From positions 1-64,000 of the forward strand of contig NZ_JAINDZ010000004.1 of the NCBI RefSeq assembly GCF_019802345.1: a DNA stretch of 64,000 nt. Direction: 5' to 3'. Below the pieces are notes generated by a model, which saw nothing but the letters and a program-made list of their open reading frames with translations, was not told where the DNA came from and did not search any database. This DNA is from Methylosinus sp. Sm6 (GTDB lineage Bacteria; Pseudomonadota; Alphaproteobacteria; Rhizobiales; Beijerinckiaceae). The translations under genes and the position numbers were made by a program. Shown one piece after another: positions 1-8,522 of this stretch. Positions within the stretch are counted from its first letter, which is position 1; the number at the start of each line of letters is the position of its first letter.

Positions 1-211
1 GAACTATCGCAATAGGCTCGCGCTGCAGGACGCCGACCAAATGGTGAGTAAGAGGCGTCTAGCCTTCGGATCAAGGACCGCTTATGGCGCCTCACGGAAA
101 TTCGAACTGGGCCGCCAGCTTCGCTTTCAACTCTGCCGAGAAAAGCCGCCATTGCGAACAAAACAAGAATCATGGTTCAGTCTGCGGGCCCGTTCACCCT
201 GCCGATTCGCC

Positions 212-2275
212 ATGACCGCCGTCGCCTATCTCGAAAAGCTCAACACCGAACAGCGCCGCGCCGTCGAGCACGGCCTCCATGACGGCTCGTCGGCTCCCGC
301 CGGCGGCCCGCTGCTGATCATCGCGGGCGCCGGCTCGGGAAAGACGAACACGCTCGCCCATCGGGTCGCGCATCTCATCGTCCAGGGCGCCGATCCGCAT
401 CGCATGCTGCTGATGACCTTCTCCCGCCGCGCCGCCGCCGAGATGACGCGGCGGGTCGAGCGCATTTGCGCCGAGGCGCTGGGCGGCAAGGGCGGCGGCG
501 ATGTCCTCGCCTGGGCCGGTACGTTTCACGCGATCGGCGCCAGGTTTCTGCGCGAATATGCCGGCGCCATCGGCCTCGATCCAGCCTTCACCATCCATGA
601 TCGCGAAGACTCGGCCGATCTGATGAATCTCATTCGCCACGAGCTCGGCTTCTCCAAGACCGAGAGCCGCTTCCCCACCAAGGGCACATGCCTTGCGATC
701 TACTCCCGCGCCGTGAACGCCGAAATCCCGCTCGAGCAGGCGCTGCTGGGCGCCTTCCCCTGGTGCGCGCGCTGGCACGGGGAGCTGCGCCGATTGTTCG
801 CCGCCTATGTCGAGGCGAAGCAGGCGCAGAACGTGCTCGATTACGATGATCTCCTGCTCTACTGGGCGCAGATGATGCAGGACGAAGCGCTCGCCGAGGA
901 AATCGGCGGCCGCTTCGATCACATTCTCGTCGACGAATATCAGGACACCAATCGCCTCCAGGCCTCCATCCTGCTCGCCTTGAAGCCGAAGGGCGAGGGG
1001 CTCACCGTCGTCGGCGACGACGCGCAATCCATCTATTCCTTCCGCGCCGCCACTGTGCGCAACATTTTGGAGTTTCCGAAGAGCTTCACGCCGCCGGCGG
1101 AGATCGTCACGCTCGATCGCAATTATCGCTCGACCGAGCCGATCCTCGCCGCGGCCAACGCGGTCATCTCGCTCGCCGACGAGCGTTACGCCAAGAATCT
1201 CTGGACCGAGCGGCGCTCCGCGGAGCGGCCGCAGCTCGTCATTGTGCGCGACGAGAGCGATCAGGCGCGTTTCATCGCCGAGCGCGTGCTCGAGGCGCGC
1301 GAAGCCGGCATGACGTTGAAGCAGCAGGCGGCGCTGTTCCGCGCCTCGCATCACAGCGCCATGTTGGAGCTGGAGCTCGCGCGCCGCAACATTCCCTTCG
1401 TCAAATTCGGCGGGCTGAAGTTTCTCGACAGCGCCCATGTGAAGGATGTTCTCGCTTTGCTGCGCTTCGCGCAGAATCCGCGCGATCGCGTCGCCGGCTT
1501 TCGCACTCTGCAAATCCTGCCCGGCGTCGGCCCCTCCTCCGCGCAGAAGATTCTCGACTTCCTCATCGAGCGCCCGGACCCGCTCGCCTGCCTCGCCGAG
1601 GCGCCGACGCCGCCGCGCGCCGGCGAGGATTGGAGCGGCCTCGTCACGACGCTGCAAATTCTGCATGCGAAAGAGGGCTGGCCGGCGGAAATGGAAGCGG
1701 CGCGCCGCTGGTATGAGCCGCATCTCGAGCGCCTGCACGAGGACGCGCCGAGCCGTCTCGCTGATCTCGTCCAGCTCGAGCAGATCGCCGCAACCTATCC
1801 TTCGCGCGAGCGCTTCCTCACCGAGCTGACGCTCGACCCTCCGGACGCGACCAGCGACGAGGCCGGCCCGCCTCTGCGCGACGAGGATTATCTGATCCTC
1901 TCGACGATCCATTCGGCCAAGGGACAGGAGTGGCGTTCCGTTTTCGTGCTGAACGCCGTCGACGGCTGCATCCCCTCCGATCTCGCGACGGGAACGGCGG
2001 CGGAGATAGAGGAGGAGCGCCGGCTGCTCTATGTCGCGATGACGCGCGCGAAGGACAGCCTGCGCCTTGTGACGCCGCAGCGCTTTTTCACCCATGGCCA
2101 GCCGGCGCAGGGTGACCGGCACATCTATGCGGCGCGCACGCGTTTCATTCCGGCGGATATGCTGCGGTTTTTCGAATGCGTCAGTTGGCCAGCCGCCGCG
2201 GCCGTGGGCGAGCGTCTCGCAGGGGGTAGGCTGCGGGTCGATGTGCGGGGGAAGATGCGGGGGATGTGGGGATGA
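212..2275 (+). CDS. UvrD/Rep-type superfamily 1 DNA helicase
   Basis: ATP-dependent 3'-5' DNA helicase of the UvrD/PcrA/Rep class, acting in repair or replication restart. The ordered SF1A motifs are visible: Walker A AGAGSGKT near residue 40, TFSRRAAAEM (Ia), ILVDEYQDTN (II), VVGDDAQSIYSFRAA (III), LDRNYRST (IV), STIHSAKGQEW (V) and LLYVAMTRAK (VI). The protein is 687 residues from the ATG at 212, whose sequence MTAVAYLEKLN goes straight into the Q-motif; an in-frame ATG at 41 would add 57 residues without helicase character, so I reject it. No partner gene adjoins it, so the specific pathway is not known. Family assignment is secure. Confidence 0.93.
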   Translation: MTAVAYLEKLNTEQRRAVEHGLHDGSSAPAGGPLLIIAGAGSGKTNTLAHRVAHLIVQGADPHRMLLMTFSRRAAAEMTRRVERICAEALGGKGGGDVLAWAGTFHAIGARFLREYAGAIGLDPAFTIHDREDSADLMNLIRHELGFSKTESRFPTKGTCLAIYSRAVNAEIPLEQALLGAFPWCARWHGELRRLFAAYVEAKQAQNVLDYDDLLLYWAQMMQDEALAEEIGGRFDHILVDEYQDTNRLQASILLALKPKGEGLTVVGDDAQSIYSFRAATVRNILEFPKSFTPPAEIVTLDRNYRSTEPILAAANAVISLADERYAKNLWTERRSAERPQLVIVRDESDQARFIAERVLEAREAGMTLKQQAALFRASHHSAMLELELARRNIPFVKFGGLKFLDSAHVKDVLALLRFAQNPRDRVAGFRTLQILPGVGPSSAQKILDFLIERPDPLACLAEAPTPPRAGEDWSGLVTTLQILHAKEGWPAEMEAARRWYEPHLERLHEDAPSRLADLVQLEQIAATYPSRERFLTELTLDPPDATSDEAGPPLRDEDYLILSTIHSAKGQEWRSVFVLNAVDGCIPSDLATGTAAEIEEERRLLYVAMTRAKDSLRLVTPQRFFTHGQPAQGDRHIYAARTRFIPADMLRFFECVSWPAAAAVGERLAGGRLRVDVRGKMRGMWG

Positions 2276-2437
2276 ACGATGAACCAACGAAGCCGAAGGT
2301 GAAACGCGTGGTCTATGCCGCGCGCCATCCACTCCTGAATGAAGCTCGGTTCGGGGAATGACATAGCCCGAAGGGAGTCAGAATATGTCTGTCTTTGACC
2401 CATTGCGGTCATTCGCTTTCCCAGCCAAGGCGCGACT

Positions 2438-2968
2438 CTATAAGCTCAGCGCAAGTCGCGCCCACATGACTGCAAGCGTAATGCAGCTCACGGCATAGAA
2501 CGCGAAACGAAGCGGTACGTAATTGAAGACTATGTAGATCGTCGCGTGAACGGCTCGGCTCGCCACATAGATCCATGCAAGAGAGACTTGGGGGGCGTCG
2601 ACACCGTGAAGAGCGATCGCGAGGAGCGCCACGACGTAGAAGAGCGTCGGCGCCTGCATCAGGTTGTCGAAGGCCCGAGCCGGGCGCTCGATCCATTCGT
2701 CCGGCGCGCCGTCGCCATAGTCTCGGAAATATTTCACCGACGCGGCTCCCAGCAGCACGGCGACATTGCGGGAGATCACCATGAGCAGCCAGACTGCGCC
2801 GGTCAGAGCGAACATCGCGGTCATAGGAACAACGATTTCTCGCGGTTCGGCCGGCGTTGGCGCCAGAGTTGAAGCCCACCTGACGAGGACTACGCCTGCC
2901 GCGATGACGATCGCGATGGCGAGATATTCGCGCAGGCTCGGACGCTCAAAGTCTTTTCTGCCCGACAT
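2438..2968 (-). CDS. MAPEG family membrane protein
   Basis: Small integral membrane protein of the MAPEG superfamily (membrane-associated proteins in eicosanoid and glutathione metabolism). About four hydrophobic helices are seen, and the signature stretch RAFDNLMQAPTLFYVV followed by an aromatic last helix fits the family. About 176 residues, slightly longer than usual because of an N-terminal extension of one helix. The start chosen is the second of two adjacent ATGs (2966-2968), six bases after AAGGAG. Substrate unknown; bacterial members are rarely characterised. It lies on the same strand as the membrane gene just upstream. Confidence 0.8.
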   Translation of the reverse strand: MSGRKDFERPSLREYLAIAIVIAAGVVLVRWASTLAPTPAEPREIVVPMTAMFALTGAVWLLMVISRNVAVLLGAASVKYFRDYGDGAPDEWIERPARAFDNLMQAPTLFYVVALLAIALHGVDAPQVSLAWIYVASRAVHATIYIVFNYVPLRFAFYAVSCITLAVMWARLALSL

Positions 2969-3004
2969 CATGCTCTCCTTCCCTCCCGCCATGTCGCGTG
3001 AATG

Positions 3005-3688
3005 CTACTCTCCGCCTCGCGGCTGGGCGAAGCGGAACGGCTCTCGCCAAAGAAGCAGACCGAGGGCGAGCGTCCAGAGGAGAAACAATGTTGCGAGTGT
3101 CTGGAAGCCATAGCGCTCGGTCCAGGCGCTCGCTCCCGAAAACGCTTTGAGAAGGCCGACGCTGAGCGATATGGACGCGCCCAACGCGACACCTGTCGCC
3201 CCGATCCAGCGAGGATAGCGCTGCGACAAGAATAGCGCGCCGCCGAGCAGCGCGACCCCAAGCCAATATACGAAGGTCGCCGCGGTGGCCGTAGCTTCGA
3301 CAAAACCCGCAACAGCGAGAGCCCCGCCACCGCTCCCGGCTCTCGTCGTTTCCGCGAGCGGCGTGAGTGACGCCTCAGCGGCAAACACGCAGAGCCAAAG
3401 AGCGAGTCCCAAAGTCAGCATGTGAACGCTCAGCGATCCCCAATCGCTGGCGTTATCTGACCCGGAAATGCGAAGCGTCGTCGCAAGCGCCAAATATCCG
3501 AGTTGCATGAGCACCATGCCAGTGATTAGGCCCCAATGGACGAGTGTCCAGCCAGACGAGGTCGCGGCATTTCTCACGATTCCGGCTGGTTCCGCGAGTT
3601 CCGGGTGCATACCATTCGAAACGCCTGTCACGAGCGCTCCCACGATAGCGCAAACAGCACCTATGCGTCGAAAGCTAATGTTTTCCAT
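3005..3688 (-). CDS. DUF4386-like polytopic membrane protein
   Basis: Predicted inner-membrane protein of 227 residues with about six hydrophobic helices and no catalytic motif that I recognise. It begins MENISFRRIGAVCAIVGALV at the ATG 3686-3688, which follows a GGAA ribosome-binding site; a longer reading frame upstream runs through the intergenic operator and is not credible. It is transcribed away from the HxlR-type gene at 3805 and the MAPEG gene follows in the same direction. Divergence from an HxlR regulator suggests this pair is its target. The DUF4386 family call rests on general look and is tentative. Confidence 0.6.
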   Translation of the reverse strand: MENISFRRIGAVCAIVGALVTGVSNGMHPELAEPAGIVRNAATSSGWTLVHWGLITGMVLMQLGYLALATTLRISGSDNASDWGSLSVHMLTLGLALWLCVFAAEASLTPLAETTRAGSGGGALAVAGFVEATATAATFVYWLGVALLGGALFLSQRYPRWIGATGVALGASISLSVGLLKAFSGASAWTERYGFQTLATLFLLWTLALGLLLWREPFRFAQPRGGE

Positions 3689-3747
3689 GATGTTCCTTTC
3701 GAGAGCGCCGCTCGTCGGCGCACTTCGTCCTTCATTCAATTGCAGTT

Positions 3748-3773
3748 CACAAGTGATTGCAAAATCGCTTGTG
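3748..3773. promoter_or_regulatory. Inverted-repeat operator candidate between HxlR gene and membrane gene
   Basis: Arms CACAAGTGATT (3748-3758) and AATCGCTTGTG (3763-3773) match as an inverted repeat at 10 of 11 positions around GCAA. Flanking TTGCA/TGCAA words extend the symmetry. It lies between the divergent starts at 3688 and 3805, the usual place for an HxlR dimer site. Binding is inferred, not shown. Confidence 0.5.
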
Positions 3774-3804
3774 CATTGCAAGTAACTTTCATAAAGCTGG
3801 GCGG

Positions 3805-4305
3805 ATGACCCGAAACGCCACGGCGCCGCGACGCTCGAACTGCCCTCTGAATGTCTGTCTCGAAATTTTCGGAGACCGATGGACGCTGCTCATCGTCCGC
3901 GATCTGCTCTTCAAGCAGCGGTACGAATTCAAGGACTATCTCGCCGCTAAGGAGAAAATCGCGTCCAATATTTTGTCGGACCGGCTGCGGAGGCTCGAGG
4001 AAAACCAAATCATCACTAAGTCGGTCCATCCAACAGATGCGCGCAGGGTGGATTACAGACTGACTGACAAGGGGCTGGATCTTGCTCCGCTACTTTTTGA
4101 AATGGCTCTTTGGGCGACGAAGCATGAGGAGACCGACGCACCGACGCCTCTGTTACGGCGTATGTCCGATGATCGCGAAAACCTGCTAGCGGAGTTGCGC
4201 GCCAACCACCTCGGGAGCACAGCCGAATCGCAAAGCCACGTTCCTCCACAGCCCGTTCCCAATAGAGCCGGGCACCGTGGGCCAAATCGAACTTTCTCGA
4301 AATAG
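3805..4305 (+). CDS. HxlR family winged-helix transcriptional regulator
   Basis: One-component regulator of the HxlR family, which often senses reactive electrophiles or redox signals through an N-terminal cysteine. The hallmark CPLNVCLEIFGDRWTLLIVRDLLF is near residues 13-36, followed by the winged-helix segment LSDRLRRLEENQIITKS and the wing DARRVDYRLTDKG. 166 residues, longer than the typical 110-130 because of a low-complexity C-terminal tail. The ATG at 3805 is preferred because the upstream frame would cross the operator. Probably controls the divergent membrane/MAPEG genes and itself. Confidence 0.88.
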   Translation: MTRNATAPRRSNCPLNVCLEIFGDRWTLLIVRDLLFKQRYEFKDYLAAKEKIASNILSDRLRRLEENQIITKSVHPTDARRVDYRLTDKGLDLAPLLFEMALWATKHEETDAPTPLLRRMSDDRENLLAELRANHLGSTAESQSHVPPQPVPNRAGHRGPNRTFSK

Positions 4306-4477
4306 AGAATCCACAAAATGGGCCTTGCCCCGGCTAGACTGAGCCGAGAACTGCGCCTGAACATTGATCAGTGCGTCTGACCAAAGGGCGAGTGGTATGC
4401 CATCCGCTTGCGAGAGCTTTTTGCGAGTGTTTCGAGAACGTCCGCTGTTGGCGCGACCTTCCCTATGGCGCGGCAAT

Positions 4478-5043
4478 CTGGATGAGAAGAGCGCGACAAT
4501 CTGGATGAGATTTTTCGGTCGCGGTGACGAGATGATTGTCGCGGAGCGACGATAAGGCAAGCGGATTTTTGGTGACGTTCGTCTTGATTGACGCGGAGCG
4601 ACAATCAGGATGAGGTTTTGATTGTCGCGCGCGCCGAGGGCCGGCCTGGACCAGCGGCATTTTTGAGCGCGGCTTTACGTCGATAGCTGTCGACGTTCAT
4701 TTCGAAGATCGTCGCATGATGGACGAGCCTGTCGACCGCGACGAGCGTCATGGCTTGGTCTGGAAAGATTTTTCCCCATTCGCCGAAGGGCTGATTTGCG
4801 GTGATGAGCAGCGAGCGTCGCTCGTATCGGGCGCTGATCAGCTCGAAGAGGACGCTCGTTTCGGCCTGATCCTTGGCGACGTAGGCGAGATCGTCGAGGA
4901 CCAGCAAATGATATTTGTCGAGCTTGTTGATCGCGGCTTCGAGAGTGAGGTCGCGTCGCGCGACTTGCAGTCTCTGGACGAGATCCGTCGTTCTCGCGAA
5001 GAGAACGCGCCAGCCGTTTTCGATGAGCGCCAGGCCGAGCGCC
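4478..5043 (-). mobile_element. IS21-family element fragment (terminus plus istB 3' part)
   Basis: This segment repeats, nearly base for base, the istB-side end of the element at 17876-18460: the same subterminal repeats built on CGACAATCAGGATGAG occur near 4478, 4493 and 4600. The fragment stops abruptly at 5043, where an IS66-type terminus begins, so only the end of the element and the 3' part of istB survive. Confidence 0.75.
4605..5043 (-). pseudogene. istB helper ATPase, C-terminal fragment
   Basis: Remnant of the IS21 transposition helper IstB, an AAA+ ATPase related to DnaC. Visible are GLALIENGWRVLFARTTDLV, the Walker B LLVLDDLAY and sensor region LLITANQPFGEWGKIF. The Walker A half is missing because the reading frame is replaced at 5044 by IS66 sequence. 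It matches the istB copy at 18014-18823 closely but keeps a GAA codon where that copy has a stop, so the two copies have decayed independently. Confidence 0.8.
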
Positions 5044-5458
5044 GTAAGCGCACGCTCGGCGCCGTTCACGCGGTGGGCTTGAAATTCCAGGGCATGAGCG
5101 CCTCGATGTCCTTGTTGGGCCATCGGTCGGCGATTCGTTCGAGGGTCTGCTGGGCCCAGGCGTAGGGATCGACGCCGTTCATTTTGCAAGTCTGAAGCAT
5201 GGTGGCGATAGAAGCCCGCGTCCGCCCACCGCCAGCGGAGCCGGCGAATAGTGAGTTCTTGCGCGTAATGGCCTGAGGCCGGATCGCCCGCTCGACGATA
5301 TTGGAGTCGATTTCGACGCGGCCGTCGTCGAGAAAGGGTCCGAGGACCGCTCGATGCGAACGGGCATAACGGATCGCCTCGGCCAATTTCGATTTGCCGG
5401 AGATACGCGGCAGCTCGCGCTCCCAAAGATCGAACAACGCCTGCACGATATCGACCGA
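5044..5458 (-). pseudogene. IS66-family transposase (TnpC), C-terminal fragment
   Basis: C-terminal part of an IS66 DDE transposase: the core ISGKSKLAEAIRYARSHR, the glutamate-bearing IDSNIVERAIRPQAITRKNS and the C-terminal element SIATMLQTCKMNGVDPYAW with WNFKPTA before the stop at 5066. The sequence starting GTAAGCG at 5044 resembles an IS66 terminal repeat, so this looks like an insertion into istB. The N-terminal three quarters are gone and the frame runs into IS630-type sequence near 5460. Confidence 0.75.
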
Positions 5459-5643
5459 CGTCGTCCTTCGCGCCGCCCCTGTTTGCGCGCGCCGCGCTCG
5501 CCGGTCTGACGCGCGCGGCGAACCCAGACGATCGCGGTCGCATCCCCGACCCCGAAACGCGACGCCGCCTGACGGGCCGAAAGGCCCTTCAACGCGGCGT
5601 CGATCACCCGGTCACGCAAATCCTGGCTGTAGGCCCGAGCCAT
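5459..5643 (-). pseudogene. IS630-family transposase, N-terminal fragment
   Basis: The reading frame starts at ATG 5641-5643 after GGAGGGGAAG and gives MARAYSQDLRDRVIDAALKG followed by the helix-turn-helix SARQAASRFGVGDATAIVWV and RRARQTGERGARKQG, the usual start of IS630 transposases. After about 60 residues it fuses to IS66 sequence and the DDE domain is absent. The junction is placed only approximately. Confidence 0.75.
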
Positions 5644-5708
5644 CTTCCCCTCCGTCATGCTCATGACGTTAAGGAATCAGGCTCTCGCTGATTCGGGAAT
5701 CTGGAGGG

Positions 5709-5763
5709 TTATGTGAGGTCCGCGGCGCAATGTTTGGTCTGCCCGGAAGCGGACCTCACATAA
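5709..5763. repeat. 15-bp terminal palindrome of IS91-like copy 1
   Basis: Perfect inverted arms TTATGTGAGGTCCGC (5709-5723) and GCGGACCTCACATAA (5749-5763) around a 25-base loop. The same structure ends the other copy at 24703-24757. Palindromes at element ends are a known feature of rolling-circle transposition signals in the IS91 family. Confidence 0.85.
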
Positions 5764-6056
5764 GCCGGATTGAACGAAGGCGCGGGTCGTTAGCCACTAT
5801 GGGGAAAGCGCGTCTCGTCGCCGATTGGCGCAGGGCCGCGGTGGGGCCGCTGGCGCTCGTAGCAGGAGCCGAGAACTCGGCGGGCCGGCGGGACGCGATC
5901 GAACAAGCCGGAGTTCGTGGCCTACTGTCGCGGGATCGGCCTCATGATGATGACGATTGTCGCGCTCGCGGCGCGAGACGGCCTCCCGTCGGCACATGGT
6001 GCGACGAGCGAAACGGAGTGCTGTCCGGAGCTCTTGGCGGGAGACGATGGCCTGGT

Positions 6057-6260
6057 TCATGACGTGTCGCAATGGAACGGGCGCGCCCTCGCGGGTGGAA
6101 CGGCGCCGATGCGGCGCATGAGCCCGCCGCAGTCGGGGCACGGGAAAATGTGCGCTGCAACGGTGGAGGGGGCGTCGCATGGGCGGACCTTCGGCTCGAC
6201 CGGATGATCGGCGGCGGCGAGACGACGACAGAGCGCGAGCCGCTTCTCGCGATCGGGCAT
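6057..6260 (-). pseudogene. IS91-like transposase, C-terminal tail
   Basis: Tail of an IS91-family transposase ending in CPDCGGLMRRIGAVPPARAR and FHCDTS, the same ending as the copy at 24409. Only about 65 residues remain; the catalytic histidine and tyrosine segments are deleted. Confidence 0.75.
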
Positions 6261-6272
6261 CGAAACGCCCGG

Positions 6273-6410
6273 TCACTCGGGCGGCGTCACCTGCAAGGAA
6301 AGACGGTCCAGCGGGCTCTTCGTCGCGCTGATCAGTCGTGTCGAAACCCGCGTGTAGAGCGCCGTCGTCGACAGATGCTCATGGCCGAGCAGAACCTGGA
6401 TGATGCGAAT
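6273..6410 (-). pseudogene. Tyrosine recombinase, C-terminal tail
   Basis: Final 45 residues of a tyrosine recombinase: IRIIQVLLGHEHLSTTALYT with the catalytic His and Tyr, ending SLQVTPPE. It differs from the full-length copy ending at 23208 in only a few residues. The frame continues without a stop into the unrelated fragment at 6411, forming a chimeric open frame of 246 codons. Confidence 0.8.
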
Positions 6411-7034
6411 AGGCGATCCGCTCCGGGATCGTCTCGCAGGCCACAGCGCGGACAAGTGATTGGCGAGCGAGGCCGCATAGGACCAGGAATGACCGGAGAG
6501 CATCGGAAACAGCAGCCGCGAGAGAGCGAGCGCCGCGCCCGCCATGGCGAGCCAGGGCGCGAGCAGGCCGAAGGCGCGGCCTTCGCTCGGCGTGCGCGCG
6601 GGCAATCGGCCGAGCGCCCTGAGAAAGCGCAGCATCAGCATAGCCGTTCCGACCGCCGACAGCGTCACGAGCGATGCGACAATTCCTTCGCCGAGCGAGC
6701 CCTTTATGGCCAGCTTCGCCAAGGCGCTGCCCGAGAGCGGAAAGCCGGCGATGGCGAGCGCGGTGAAGACGGAGACGAACATCACCGGCCGGCTCGGCGA
6801 GACGTTGCGCGCCGCGAGCCCGACGGTCATGAACAGCGCCGCCTTGGCGAGACCATGATGGAGCGTGTAGAGCGACGCGGCGTCGATCGCCGCGCGGGCG
6901 GTGCCGGGCGCGCTCATCGCGCTCGCGAGAACCGTCGCTATCAGCCCCATCTGGCTGAGCGTCGAATAGGCGAGGATGACTTTCGCGTTCGTCTGCAGCA
7001 ATCCGGCGACCACGCCGAAAATCGATGCAGGCCG
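6411..7034 (-). pseudogene. Proton-translocating NADH dehydrogenase/antiporter (ND5/MrpD-like) fragment
   Basis: Internal fragment of the proton_antipo_M family (NuoL/NuoM/MrpD/HyfB type ion pumps). The diagnostic segment LLQTNAKVILAYSTLSQMGL, the histidine-lysine helix LYTLHHGLAKAALFMTVG and the PLSGSALAKLAIKGSL loop are clear. Both ends are missing: the N-terminal half is absent upstream of about 7034 and the C-terminus is replaced by integrase sequence at 6410. Which pump it came from cannot be decided. Confidence 0.75.
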
Positions 7035-7115
7035 TCGGATCGCTCCGATTGTCCTTTTCGAAGAAATTTCATTTCACAGGCCGAAACGCGAGTTGCGGTG
7101 ATGTTTGGTCGTTCG

Positions 7116-8252
7116 CTATTGTCCAGCAAAAACGACCCGGTTCCGCCCTGCGGCCTTGGCGTCATACAGCGCTCTGTCTGCCGCTCGCGTCATCTTCCAG
7201 AAATCTGGCGTCCGGTTCTCCATGATCGCTACACCGACGCTCACGGTAGCAAGTCCATCGACCAGAAACGACGCCTCCTCGACAAAGGCCGAGCGAATCC
7301 TTTCCGCTACGGAGAGCGCAGTCCCACGGTCAACCGAACACATCAAAATAACGAATTCCTCTCCACCGATCCTCGCCAGCACGTCGCCCGACCGAATGTT
7401 GCGTGCCGCTGTCGCGCCGAACGCCGCCAACACGCGGTCTCCTTCCGGGTGTCCGAAGCGATCGTTGATCACCTTGAAATTGTCGAGGTCGAAAACGAGC
7501 AGCGCAGTCGTATCTTTACCTGTCGCCGATCTCTCCGCTCTTTCGATTGCCAGATCGAAGGCGCGGCGGTTCGCCAGGCCGGTGAGTGCGTCGATCATCG
7601 CCGCGCTCTCCTGGCGGATCGCGATCCGTTCTTTCGAAAGAGCTATGAGGACGAACCCGAGGATCGCCAAGTAGCTCGACAGTTCCAACCAACGGTATTT
7701 GAGAACCCAACTGTCAGTGAACGGGCTACCGGGATCGACTTCGACGAATGAGCCGGATATCGCCACGATAATATCCACCCCAGAATGGATGCCGACGATC
7801 CAGCCCGCCACCTTCGACATCAGCAGCGGCTTGTCTTTCGCTCGATTGTAGGAAAAAAGTTCATAAGTTGTCAGGGTTTCGTAGATCGCGGCGACAATCG
7901 CGAACGCCACGATCCGCAGATGAATGCCGGCGCTCCAGAATCCCGCCAACCACATCAGGCCGCCAGCGAAAGACAGAAGGGGATGAACGGCTTTCCCTCT
8001 GAAAATCACGGCTCCTGTCCAGACAAGTCCACACGCCCACAACGCCAGAGCGTTTCCGGCGACAATAGAGACTGTTTCGTTCACGTTTCGAAACGCAAAG
8101 CACACAAACGCGCTACCAGCCATGGAGAACGCAGCGGACCAAAAGAGTTCCTCAGGCTCCCTATCTCTACGCCAGATGAGATACATGAGCGTGCTCAACA
8201 GCAAGAGCACGAACGCGGAGAACGAGAACAGCGTCGGCGCCAGAGGAAGCAT
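7116..8252 (-). CDS. Membrane-bound diguanylate cyclase (GGDEF)
   Basis: Makes the second messenger cyclic-di-GMP from two GTP. The N-terminal half has about six hydrophobic helices with no recognised sensor; the C-terminal GGDEF domain starts DALTGLANRRAFD, continues DLDNFKVINDRFGHPEGD and carries the active-site loop as RIGGEEF, an accepted catalytic variant. No RxxD inhibitory site and no EAL domain are seen. The ATG at 8250-8252 begins MLPLAPTLFSF directly before the first helix but lacks a good ribosome-binding site; a TTG at 8361-8363 behind GGAGGAGG would add 37 residues and is a real alternative. Confidence 0.9.
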   Translation of the reverse strand: MLPLAPTLFSFSAFVLLLLSTLMYLIWRRDREPEELFWSAAFSMAGSAFVCFAFRNVNETVSIVAGNALALWACGLVWTGAVIFRGKAVHPLLSFAGGLMWLAGFWSAGIHLRIVAFAIVAAIYETLTTYELFSYNRAKDKPLLMSKVAGWIVGIHSGVDIIVAISGSFVEVDPGSPFTDSWVLKYRWLELSSYLAILGFVLIALSKERIAIRQESAAMIDALTGLANRRAFDLAIERAERSATGKDTTALLVFDLDNFKVINDRFGHPEGDRVLAAFGATAARNIRSGDVLARIGGEEFVILMCSVDRGTALSVAERIRSAFVEEASFLVDGLATVSVGVAIMENRTPDFWKMTRAADRALYDAKAAGRNRVVFAGQ

Positions 8253-8522
8253 GTCGTGTTCAACATCCCAGAGAATCAGAGCGCATCGAAGCGTTCCAAA
8301 TCCCGTCGAATGAAGCGCTCGTGCGGAGATGTGTTGCGTCAGCGATGCCGGCAATAGGCACAATGCTTTGGCCTCCTCCGGAGAGCATCATCATGGTTAA
8401 GGGGCTGTTTCCGCCGCAGGGACATTATGCGATGCGAGAATGAGAGCCGCCGGGTTCGCGACGTGGTTGCGGTGCAATTTTTTGCCGCTCGCCGTGCGAT
8501 GAGGGCCGAAATTTCGTTGGGA

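Larger units (their letters stand above)
5697..6410 (-). mobile_element. IS91-like element, internally deleted copy
   Basis: Reverse-oriented partial copy of the element at 22260-24769. It shares the terminal GAATCTGGAGGG and 15-bp palindrome (5697-5763), the non-coding end, the transposase tail (stop at 6057) and the integrase tail (stop at 6273). Between the two tails the body of the transposase has been deleted, so the integrase end lies only 12 bases from the transposase remnant. Homology stops at about 6410, where an unrelated membrane-protein fragment begins. Confidence 0.75.

Noticed and set aside
194-2332. 712-codon minus-strand open frame opposite the helicase
   Set aside because: It is the antisense shadow of a clear UvrD-like gene in GC-rich DNA; low-complexity Arg/Ala/Gly composition and no domain.
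6072-7751. 559-codon plus-strand open frame
   Set aside because: It crosses the IS91-like remnant, the ion-pump fragment and part of the GGDEF gene, all of which code on the minus strand.
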